Shown here piece by piece: positions 1 through 5,069 of a DNA stretch of 5,069 bases; the first letter of the stretch is position 1, and the number at the start of each line of letters is the position of its first letter. Location: assembly GCA_021785335.1 (NCBI GenBank), contig JAJYFW010000183.1, positions 1 through 5,069 on the forward strand, in the 5' to 3' direction. Made by a program: the position numbers and the translations under genes. A model generated the notes under the pieces. The model was given only the letters and a program-made list of their open reading frames with translations, ran no database searches and was not told where the DNA came from. This stretch comes from Pseudomonadota bacterium. GTDB taxonomy: Bacteria; Pseudomonadota; Alphaproteobacteria; Acetobacterales; Acetobacteraceae.

Positions 1-1107
1 GTGATGGTGACCGGCAGCCACAACCCCTCGAACTACAACGGCTTCAAGATGATGCTCGGGCGCAAGCCGTTCTTCGGCGCGCAGATCCAGGAGCTCGGGC
101 GGCTGGCGGCGGCGGGGAATGTGGAGCCGGAAGGCGAGGGTTCGGTCGAGGAAAAGGATGTCAGCGACGCCTATCTGGCCCGGCTGCTGGAGGACTGGGA
201 AGGCGGCGACCGGATGCTCAACGTGGTGTGGGATACCGGCAATGGCGCCGCCGGCGAGATCGTCGCGCGGCTGGTGCAGGCGCTGCCGGGGCGGCACATG
301 GTGCTGAACGCCGAGATCGACGGGCGGTTCCCGGCGCATCATCCGGACCCGACGGTGCCGAAGAACCTCGAGCAGCTGGTGGCCGCGGTGAAGAAGCAGG
401 GGGCGGATATCGGCATCGCCTTCGACGGCGACGCCGACCGGATCGGCATCGTCGACGATACCGGCGAGATCCTGTTCGGCGACCAGTTCCTCGTGCTGCT
501 GGCGCGCGACGTGCTGGCGGCGCATCCGGGGGCGATGATCATCGCCGATGTGAAGGCGAGCCAGGTGCTGTTCGACCAGATCGCCGCCGCGGGCGGCACG
601 CCGCTGATGTGGAAGACCGGGCATTCGCTGATCAAGTCGAAGATGGCGGAGACCGGCGCGCCGCTGGCGGGCGAGATGTCCGGCCACATTTTCTTCGCCG
701 ACAAGTGGTACGGGTTCGACGACGCGATCTATGCCGCGATCCGCGTGCTGAACGCGGTGAACCGGAGCGGCGAGAGCGTTTCCGCCTTCCGCAAGAGCCT
801 GCCGCAGGTGATCAACACGCCGGAGCTGCGCTTCGACTGCGCGGAGGACCGGAAATTCGAGGTGGTGGCCGAGGTGGCCGAGCGGCTGCGGGCGGATGGC
901 GCCACCGTGTCGGAGACCGACGGGGTGCGGGTGACGACCGAGGACGGGTGGTGGCTGCTGCGGGCCTCGAACACCCAGGCCGTGCTGGTGGCGCGGGCGG
1001 AGGCGGGGTCGGCCGAGGGGCTGGCGCGGCTGAAGCAGATCCTCGCCTCGCAGCTCGCGGCCTCGGGCCTCGCGCCGGATTTCTCCGGCGCGAATTCCGG
1101 GCATTAA
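1..1107 (+). CDS. Phosphomannomutase/phosphoglucomutase (AlgC type), 5'-truncated by the window edge
   Basis: This enzyme of the alpha-D-phosphohexomutase family interconverts mannose or glucose 6-phosphate and 1-phosphate through a phosphoserine. It is cytosolic and supplies precursors for nucleotide sugars used in LPS and exopolysaccharide. All the family's active-site loops are visible in the 368 residues present: the phosphoserine loop TGSHNP (residues 4-9, Ser6), the metal loop DGDADR (142-147), the sugar-binding loop GEMSGH (224-229) and the phosphate loop RASNT (321-325). These motifs sit about 100 residues earlier than in Pseudomonas aeruginosa PMM/PGM, so roughly 100 N-terminal residues lie upstream of the window. 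The GTG at base 1 is therefore an internal valine, not a start. The C-terminus looks complete (TAA at 1105-1107) and a terminator follows. GEMSGH and the SNT form of the phosphate loop favour a dual PMM/PGM over a glucosamine mutase. Substrate preference cannot be read with certainty. Confidence 0.93.
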   Translation: MMVTGSHNPSNYNGFKMMLGRKPFFGAQIQELGRLAAAGNVEPEGEGSVEEKDVSDAYLARLLEDWEGGDRMLNVVWDTGNGAAGEIVARLVQALPGRHMVLNAEIDGRFPAHHPDPTVPKNLEQLVAAVKKQGADIGIAFDGDADRIGIVDDTGEILFGDQFLVLLARDVLAAHPGAMIIADVKASQVLFDQIAAAGGTPLMWKTGHSLIKSKMAETGAPLAGEMSGHIFFADKWYGFDDAIYAAIRVLNAVNRSGESVSAFRKSLPQVINTPELRFDCAEDRKFEVVAEVAERLRADGATVSETDGVRVTTEDGWWLLRASNTQAVLVARAEAGSAEGLARLKQILASQLAASGLAPDFSGANSGH

Positions 1108-1134
1108 GCCACTGAAGTTCAAAGATTGACGATG

Positions 1135-1162
1135 CGCCCCCGGCCGGAACCGGGGGCGTTTT
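1135..1162 (+). terminator. Rho-independent terminator after the phosphohexomutase gene
   Basis: A perfect 9-bp inverted repeat (CGCCCCCGG at 1135-1143, CCGGGGGCG at 1150-1158) encloses a 6-base loop and is followed by TTTT at 1159-1162. It lies 27 bases after the mutase stop. The T-run is on the plus-strand 3' side only. Read from the minus strand, the hairpin is preceded by AAAA and followed by mixed sequence, so it suits the mutase transcript better than trpS. It could still slow polymerase arriving from trpS, whose stop codon is 4 bases away. Confidence 0.85.
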
Positions 1163-1166
1163 CGGT

Positions 1167-2168
1167 TCAGCGCGCGGGCAGCAGGCCGACGAGGCGCTCG
1201 GCTTCGGCGACGATCGGCTCGGCGATGGCCGCCGCACGGGCGGCGCCGGCCTGGAGCATGCGGTCGATCTCGGCGGGATCGGCGGCGAGGCGTCTGGTCT
1301 CGGCGCCGATCGGGGTGAGTTTCTGCACCGCGAGCTCGGTCAGCCGCTCCTTGAACGGGCCGAAGCCGCTGCCGGCGTGCTGGCGCAGCACCTCCTCGGC
1401 GGTGATGCCGGCGAGGGCGGCGTAGATGCCGACGAGGTTGCGGGCCTCGGGGCGGGAATCGAGCTGCGCCGGGCGCTCGGGCAGCGGTTCCGGGTCGGTC
1501 CTCGCGCGGCGGATCTTCTGGGCGATGGCGTCGGCATCGTCGGTGAGGTTGATGCGGCTCTGGTCCGAGGTGTCGGATTTCGACATTTTCCTGGTGCCGT
1601 CGCGCAGGCTCATGATGCGGGCGCTGCCGCCGATGATGCGCGGGGTGATGGCGGGGAAGAATTCCACCCCGTAATCGTGGTTGAATTTCTGCGCGATGTC
1701 GTTGGCGAGTTCGAGATGCTGGCTCTGGTCCTCGCCGACGGGCACCTCGGTCGCGTGATAGGCGAGGATGTCGGCGGCCATCAGGTTGGGATAGACGAAC
1801 AGGCCGGTGGAGACGGCCTCGCGGTCCTTGCCGGCCTTGTCCTTGAACTGGGTCATGCGGTTGAGCCAGCCGAAGCGGGCGACGCAGTTGAAGATCCAGG
1901 CGAGGCGCGCATGGGCGTGCACCGCCGACTGGTGGAACAGGATGCTGCGGGCGGGGTCGATGCCGCAGGCGACGAGCAGGGCGGCGTTCACCCGCGTCTG
2001 CTGGCGCAGCGCCTCGGGCTCGACCCAGACGGTGAGCGCGTGCAGGTCGACCAGGCAGTAGATGCCCTCGTTGCCCTCCTGCAGCGCGACCCAGTTCTGG
2101 ATCGCGCCGAGATAATTGCCGAGATGCGCGATTCCGGTGGGCTGGATGCCCGAAAATATGCGTGCCAT
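1167..2168 (-). CDS. trpS: Tryptophanyl-tRNA synthetase
   Basis: TrpRS is a class I aminoacyl-tRNA synthetase. In the cytosol it activates tryptophan with ATP and charges tRNA-Trp. The 333-residue product is normal for a bacterial TrpRS. The HIGH-equivalent signature lies in [13 protein letters not shown] (residues 6-18), the tryptophan-pocket and dimer region includes DLHALT (41-46) and GEDQSQH (145-151), and the KMSKS loop is exact at 194-198. The rest is the helical C-terminal anticodon-binding part. I chose the ATG at 2168 because the family begins with [14 protein letters not shown] at 2204 would add twelve residues that fit no family pattern. No good Shine-Dalgarno precedes the ATG, and a short CGCTG/CAGCG hairpin lies just upstream. 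murJ ends 43 bases upstream on the same strand, so trpS is probably co-transcribed with it. A murJ-trpS order recurs in alphaproteobacteria as far as I recall. The gene converges with the mutase. Confidence 0.97.
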   Translation of the reverse strand: MARIFSGIQPTGIAHLGNYLGAIQNWVALQEGNEGIYCLVDLHALTVWVEPEALRQQTRVNAALLVACGIDPARSILFHQSAVHAHARLAWIFNCVARFGWLNRMTQFKDKAGKDREAVSTGLFVYPNLMAADILAYHATEVPVGEDQSQHLELANDIAQKFNHDYGVEFFPAITPRIIGGSARIMSLRDGTRKMSKSDTSDQSRINLTDDADAIAQKIRRARTDPEPLPERPAQLDSRPEARNLVGIYAALAGITAEEVLRQHAGSGFGPFKERLTELAVQKLTPIGAETRRLAADPAEIDRMLQAGAARAAAIAEPIVAEAERLVGLLPAR

Positions 2169-2211
2169 GGCCGCTGTATCAGCGCGCTTCGGCGGCCCGG
2201 TCAAGCGCCGT

Positions 2212-3744
2212 TCAGGCGGGTTTGGGGCGGCGCAGGAGCAGGCGCAGCTCGGCCGGGCGGATGGCGCCGAGGAGAATGCCGGCGAGCGCGAAGACGGCGA
2301 GGCCGGCGGCGATCAGCAGGGCGAGGCTGGCGACGGGGGCGAGATGCATCAGCGCGGTGCGGCGCAGGGCGAGCAGGGCGAGGGCCATCAGCCCGCTCGC
2401 CAGCGCGATGGCGAGGATGCGGCGGGCGAGCGCGCGGTCCGGCGCGAAATCGGCGCGGCGGCGGAGCAGGAGGGCGAGGGCGAGGGCGTGGAACCAGGCG
2501 GCGAGGCTGGTCGAGAGCGCGATGCCGACCTGTTGCAGCGGGTGCATCAGGGCGAGGTTGAGGGCGAGGTTGATCGCGACCGCGGCGAGCCCGGTCTTGA
2601 CCGGGGTGGAGGTGTCGCCGCGGGCGAAGAAGCCGGGGGCGAACAGCTTCACCAGCACGAAGGCGGGCAGGCCGAAGGCATAGACGGCGAGGGCGGCGGC
2701 GATGCGGGCGGCGTCGGCGTCGGAAAAGGCGCCGTGGGCGAAGAGGGTGCGCATCACCGGCAGGCCGATCGCGGCGAGGGCGGCGGCGGCGGGCAGGGTG
2801 AGCAGCAGCGAGACGGCGATGGCGCGGTTGAGCGATTCGCGGGCGGCATCGGTCTCGTTGCGGCGGAACTGGCGCGAGAGACTCGGCAGCAGCACGGTGC
2901 CGACCGCGGTGCCGATGACGCCGAGGGGGAGCTGGTTCACCCGGTCGGCGTAGTACAGCACCGAGACGGTGCCGGTGGGCAGCAGCGAGGCGATGATGGT
3001 GTCGACCGTGAGGTTGAGCTGGGTGACGCCGGCGCCGATCAGCCCGGGGCCGAGGCGGCGCAGCACGGTGCGCGCGCCCGGCGTGAGGCGCGGGACGCGC
3101 AGGCGCAGCGGCGAGCCGGCGCGGGCGAGCGCCCAGGCGAGCAGGACGAACTGCACGATCCCCGACAGGGCGACGCCGTAGGCCAGCGCCTCGGGCACGC
3201 GCTGGCCGGCGGCGTGCAGGATGAGCAGCGTCGCGATGATGCAGACATTGAATAGGATGGGGGCCGCGGAGGCGGCGGCGAAATGGCCGCGCGCGTTCAG
3301 CACGCCGGAGAACAGGGCGCAGAGGCAGATCAGCCAGAGATAGGGGAAGGTGATGCGCGAGAGCCGGACCGCGAGGGCGAATTTCGCCGGATCGGCGCGG
3401 AAGCCGGGGGCCAGGACGTCGAGCACCAGGGGCATGAACAGCAGGCCGAGAATGGTGAGGGCCATGAGGAACACCGCCATGATCGCGGTGACCTCCTCGG
3501 CGAGGCGGCGGGCCGGGGCCTCGCCCTCCTGCGCGAGGGCGCCGGCATAGGCGGGGATGAAGGCGGCGCTGAACGCGCCCTCGCCGAACAGGCGGCGGAA
3601 CAGGTTGGGCAGGCGCAGCGCCACGAAGAACGCGTCCGCCGCCGGGCCGGCGCCGAGCAGGGCGGCGATCAGGATGTCGCGCGCGAAGCCGAGCACCCGG
3701 CTGCCCATCGTCCAGGCGCCCACGGTCAGCGCATTGCGCAGCAT
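2212..3744 (-). CDS. murJ: Lipid II flippase MurJ (MviN)
   Basis: MurJ is an inner-membrane transporter of the MOP superfamily. It moves lipid II, the undecaprenyl-linked peptidoglycan precursor, to the periplasmic face. The 510-residue product matches the family (E. coli about 511) and shows around fourteen hydrophobic segments by eye. Charged residues essential in E. coli MurJ are kept: Arg16 and Arg22 in SRVLGFARD, Asp37 in ADAFF, Arg50 and Glu55 in the [14 protein letters not shown] region, and Asp267-Arg268 in YYADR. Late in the protein, [15 protein letters not shown] (369-383) is typical of the family. The reading frame stays open for 98 more codons upstream, but those overlap the CHAP gene out of frame and have shadow-like composition. 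The ATG at 3744 fits the family N-terminus and has a good ribosome binding site. The gene lies between the CHAP gene (55 bases upstream) and trpS (43 bases downstream), all on one strand. Confidence 0.97.
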   Translation of the reverse strand: MLRNALTVGAWTMGSRVLGFARDILIAALLGAGPAADAFFVALRLPNLFRRLFGEGAFSAAFIPAYAGALAQEGEAPARRLAEEVTAIMAVFLMALTILGLLFMPLVLDVLAPGFRADPAKFALAVRLSRITFPYLWLICLCALFSGVLNARGHFAAASAAPILFNVCIIATLLILHAAGQRVPEALAYGVALSGIVQFVLLAWALARAGSPLRLRVPRLTPGARTVLRRLGPGLIGAGVTQLNLTVDTIIASLLPTGTVSVLYYADRVNQLPLGVIGTAVGTVLLPSLSRQFRRNETDAARESLNRAIAVSLLLTLPAAAALAAIGLPVMRTLFAHGAFSDADAARIAAALAVYAFGLPAFVLVKLFAPGFFARGDTSTPVKTGLAAVAINLALNLALMHPLQQVGIALSTSLAAWFHALALALLLRRRADFAPDRALARRILAIALASGLMALALLALRRTALMHLAPVASLALLIAAGLAVFALAGILLGAIRPAELRLLLRRPKPA

Positions 3745-3749
3745 TCTCG

Positions 3750-3755
3750 CTCCTC
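3750..3755 (-). promoter_or_regulatory. Ribosome binding site that fixes the murJ start
   Basis: Read on the minus strand, GAGGAG stands 5 bases before the ATG at 3744. It is the clearest Shine-Dalgarno in the minus-strand block. It settles the murJ start against the much longer open frame that continues into the CHAP gene. Confidence 0.7.
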
Positions 3756-3767
3756 GGCGGTTGGCGC

Positions 3768-3784
3768 CCGGCCGGATCGGCCGG
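3768..3784. repeat. Perfect 7-bp inverted repeat between the CHAP gene and murJ
   Basis: CCGGCCG (3768-3774) and CGGCCGG (3778-3784) flank a 3-base loop, in the 55-base gap between the CHAP stop and the murJ start. No T-run follows it on the minus strand, so it does not look like a simple terminator. In an mRNA crossing the gap it would form a very stable hairpin 12 bases upstream of the murJ Shine-Dalgarno. It could affect RNA stability or expression balance, or be a by-product of high GC. Function is unknown. Confidence 0.4.
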
Positions 3785-3799
3785 AACGAGCGCAGAGCA

Positions 3800-4288
3800 T
3801 TAGCGGGTGGCGGGCACGGTTGCCAGCCTTGGGCGGGCGGGGAGGATGAAGCCGTCGGTGGGATAGATCGTGCGGCCGGGCTCGTGATCGGGCGCGTACC
3901 AGACGCGCACCGAGGTCCAGTCGTTCGCGGGCGAGACGTCCAGCACCGGGGTGGCGCGCTGGAGGCGGCCGGGCAGCCAGTTGGCCTGGGTGACGAGGAT
4001 CTCGCGCGGGCCGAGCACGCGGGTGACGACGGCGACATGGCCCGCGGTCATCGCGCCGTGGCGGCGGAAGACCAGCACGGCGCCGGGGACGGGATGGTGC
4101 GCGCGGGGGTAGAGCCCATCGGCCTCGTCCCACCAGCGCCAGGCGTCGCCGGTGAGCTCGATGCCGGAGACGGCGCGGGCATAGGGCACGCAGGTGAGCG
4201 TGGTCGGGGTGCCGTATCCGGCGAAGCGCGAGGTGGCGCAGGCGGCGAGCAGCAGCGGCGCCGCGAGGGCGGGCAGGGCGAGTCGCAT
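3800..4288 (-). CDS. CHAP-domain putative lipoprotein, likely peptidoglycan amidohydrolase
   Basis: The 162-residue protein starts with a short hydrophobic signal sequence ending in a lipobox, LAAC, with Cys17 as the predicted lipidated residue. The +2 residue is Ala, not Asp, so the usual enterobacterial sorting rule would send it to the outer membrane. The rest resembles a CHAP (NlpC/P60-like cysteine peptidase) domain: the likely nucleophile is Cys33 in TCVPYAR, followed by an aromatic DAWRWWDEA stretch (48-56), PGAVLVFRR (68-76), the catalytic His84 in AGHVAVV, and QANW (101-104). CHAP enzymes cleave amide bonds in the peptidoglycan peptide or at muramic acid. The usual Glu or other polar third residue is Gln101 here, so activity is not certain. 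The n-region is weak (one Arg), so Sec cleavage rather than lipidation remains possible. murJ lies 55 bases downstream on the same strand, which suggests a shared cell-wall role. No strong Shine-Dalgarno precedes the ATG at 4288. Confidence 0.82.
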   Translation of the reverse strand: MRLALPALAAPLLLAACATSRFAGYGTPTTLTCVPYARAVSGIELTGDAWRWWDEADGLYPRAHHPVPGAVLVFRRHGAMTAGHVAVVTRVLGPREILVTQANWLPGRLQRATPVLDVSPANDWTSVRVWYAPDHEPGRTIYPTDGFILPARPRLATVPATR

Positions 4289-4317
4289 GGGCAGAGAATA
4301 CCTGCTAGTCAGCCGGC
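4289..4317. promoter_or_regulatory. 29-base divergent intergenic region between the CHAP and phosphatase genes
   Basis: Only 29 bases separate the two outward-facing start codons, and neither ATG has a clear Shine-Dalgarno here. On the minus strand, TATTCT (4300-4295) matches four of six bases of a -10 box and is placed so that transcription would begin at or next to the CHAP ATG, giving a leaderless or nearly leaderless mRNA. I see no convincing -35 partner and no convincing plus-strand promoter. Promoter elements for both genes probably extend into the opposite coding sequences. The role is inferred from gene arrangement only. Confidence 0.3.
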
Positions 4318-5007
4318 ATGGACACGATTTATCGCGGCGACCTGTCGACCCCGGCGGGGCGGCGCAATGCCTGGATCGACGCGCTGTTCGTCGACCATGC
4401 CGTGCTGCGGCTGGGCTGGACCAATTTCGCTCCGGTGAAGCCGGGCGCGCTGTATCGATCGAACCATCCGGTGCCGTTCCAGCTGGCGAAATTCCGCCGG
4501 CTGGTCGGGATCAACACGCTGATCAACCTGCGCGGCGAGTGCCGCAACGGATCGGACGCGCTCTCGCGCGAGGCGGCGCGGCGGCTCGGGCTCGATTTCT
4601 ACGACATGGCGCTGGAATCGCGCGGCGCGCCGCATCGCGACCGCATCCTGCGGCTGGCCGAGATCATCCGCACGATGCGGCGGCCGGCGCTGGTGCACTG
4701 CAAGTCCGGCGCCGACCGGGCGGGGATCGCGAGTGCGTTGTTCGTGCTGATCGAGGGCGGCAGCGTGGCGGAGGCGCGGCGGCAGCTCAGCCTGCGCTTT
4801 GGCCATATACGGCAGTCGAACACCGGGATCCTGGACGCCTTCCTCGACATGTACGAGGAGGAGGGCGGCGGGATGGCGTTTCTCGACTGGGTGCGCGACG
4901 CCTATCGCGAGCAGGCGCTGCGCGAGCGCTACGCGCGCGAGAAGCGCAACCGGCCGGGCCGGCGGATCGCGCGGTTCGTCAACGACCGGCTGCTCGCCCG
5001 GGAGTGA
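4318..5007 (+). CDS. Tyrosine/dual-specificity phosphatase-like protein (Cys-based PTP superfamily)
   Basis: The 229-residue protein carries the CX5R phosphatase signature HCKSGADR (127-134), with predicted nucleophile Cys128 and phosphate-binding Arg134. Upstream, the pattern YRSNHP (46-51) then INTLINLRGE (65-74) is typical of bacterial dual-specificity-like phosphatases, including relatives of fungal Siw14. Asp96 in FYDMAL lies 32 residues before the cysteine, the same spacing as the general acid in human VHR, and is my candidate acid. After the loop comes a GHIRQSNTGILDAF stretch (162-175), then an Arg-rich tail (about 197-228). There is no signal peptide or membrane segment, so it should be cytosolic. 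The substrate is unknown: phosphotyrosine protein, inositol phosphate or another small phosphate are all possible. An in-frame TAG at 4306-4308 lies three codons before the ATG, so the start at 4318 is the earliest possible. Ala135 replaces the usual Ser/Thr after the catalytic Arg. Confidence 0.85.
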   Translation: MDTIYRGDLSTPAGRRNAWIDALFVDHAVLRLGWTNFAPVKPGALYRSNHPVPFQLAKFRRLVGINTLINLRGECRNGSDALSREAARRLGLDFYDMALESRGAPHRDRILRLAEIIRTMRRPALVHCKSGADRAGIASALFVLIEGGSVAEARRQLSLRFGHIRQSNTGILDAFLDMYEEEGGGMAFLDWVRDAYREQALRERYAREKRNRPGRRIARFVNDRLLARE

Positions 5008-5037
5008 CCGGGCGGCGGCGCGGGCAGGGGCGGGCGG

Positions 5038-5069
5038 TCAGGCCTCCGGCGGGGCGGCGCTGATCGGGA
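5038..5069 (-). CDS. Possible C-terminal end of an unidentified minus-strand gene
   Basis: Read on the minus strand from the window edge, an open frame gives PISAAPPEA and then TGA at 5040-5038. All nine codons end in G or C, as in the neighbouring genes, and the stop would lie 30 bases past the phosphatase stop in a convergent arrangement. The fragment is too short to identify, and an open frame of this length arises easily by chance at this GC content. Confidence 0.25.
   Translation of the reverse strand, partial: PISAAPPEA

Noticed and set aside
1..3. GTG at the first base as the start codon of the mutase
   Set aside because: The phosphoserine loop begins just three residues later, whereas the family has about 100 residues before it. 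The gene is cut by the window edge.
228..1115. Plus-strand open frame of 295 codons inside the mutase gene
   Set aside because: It is an Arg/Gly/Ala-rich shadow in another frame of the mutase, whose own frame carries all catalytic motifs.
2169..2204. TTG start for trpS at 2204, twelve codons upstream
   Set aside because: The extra residues resemble no TrpRS N-terminus, and the ATG at 2168 gives the exact family start.
1377..2561. Plus-strand open frame of 394 codons
   Set aside because: It runs antisense across the trpS-murJ junction and matches no recognisable protein. trpS motifs on the opposite strand explain the region.
2116..3255. Long plus-strand open frame of 379 codons, extremely rich in Gly, Glu, Ala and Arg
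   Set aside because: It is antisense to murJ, with low-complexity composition expected from a GC-rich gene read on the other strand. murJ has clear family motifs over the same bases.
3768..3784. The intercistronic hairpin as a terminator separating the CHAP gene from murJ
   Set aside because: No T-run follows on the minus strand and the stem is only 7 bp. I list it as an inverted repeat of unknown role.
3745..4038. N-terminal extension of murJ by 98 codons
   Set aside because: It overlaps the CHAP gene out of frame, is rich in Ser, Pro, Ala and Arg without pattern, and has no counterpart in MurJ. A Shine-Dalgarno and the family N-terminus support the start at 3744.
4194..5063. Plus-strand open frame of 289 codons covering the phosphatase region
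   Set aside because: It is a different frame from the phosphatase, has shadow-like composition, and overlaps the CHAP start antisense. The phosphatase frame holds the HCKSGADR signature.

Overview
The window is GC-rich (about 70%), gene-dense chromosomal DNA with very high G/C at third codon positions. The protein types, and a murJ gene directly followed by trpS, suggest an alphaproteobacterium, most likely of the Rhodospirillales/Acetobacteraceae type. That placement is inferred from protein flavour and gene order, not from a marker gene. I see no RNA gene, insertion sequence, CRISPR array, phage gene or clear sign of transfer.

Layout. Positions 1-1107 (+) hold the last three quarters or so of an AlgC-type phosphomannomutase/phosphoglucomutase whose 5' end lies outside the window. 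It ends at a strong hairpin terminator (1135-1162). A minus-strand block converges on it, reading right to left: a predicted CHAP-domain lipoprotein (4288-3800), the lipid II flippase murJ (3744-2212) and tryptophanyl-tRNA synthetase trpS (2168-1167). The spacings are 55 and 43 bases, so the three could be one transcript. A plus-strand tyrosine/dual-specificity phosphatase-like gene (4318-5007) starts only 29 bases from the CHAP gene and points away from it. The last 32 bases may be the C-terminal end of another minus-strand gene. No stretch longer than 60 bases lacks a gene.

Working together. The CHAP lipoprotein and MurJ both point to peptidoglycan: MurJ moves lipid II across the inner membrane, and CHAP enzymes cut peptide bonds in the wall. 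The mutase makes hexose-1-phosphates for surface polysaccharides, but it lies on the other strand behind its own terminator. TrpRS is a housekeeping passenger. Nothing here amounts to a clearly new system. The points most worth checking are the CHAP-murJ pairing, non-canonical residues in the CHAP and phosphatase active sites, and the 29-base divergent start region.
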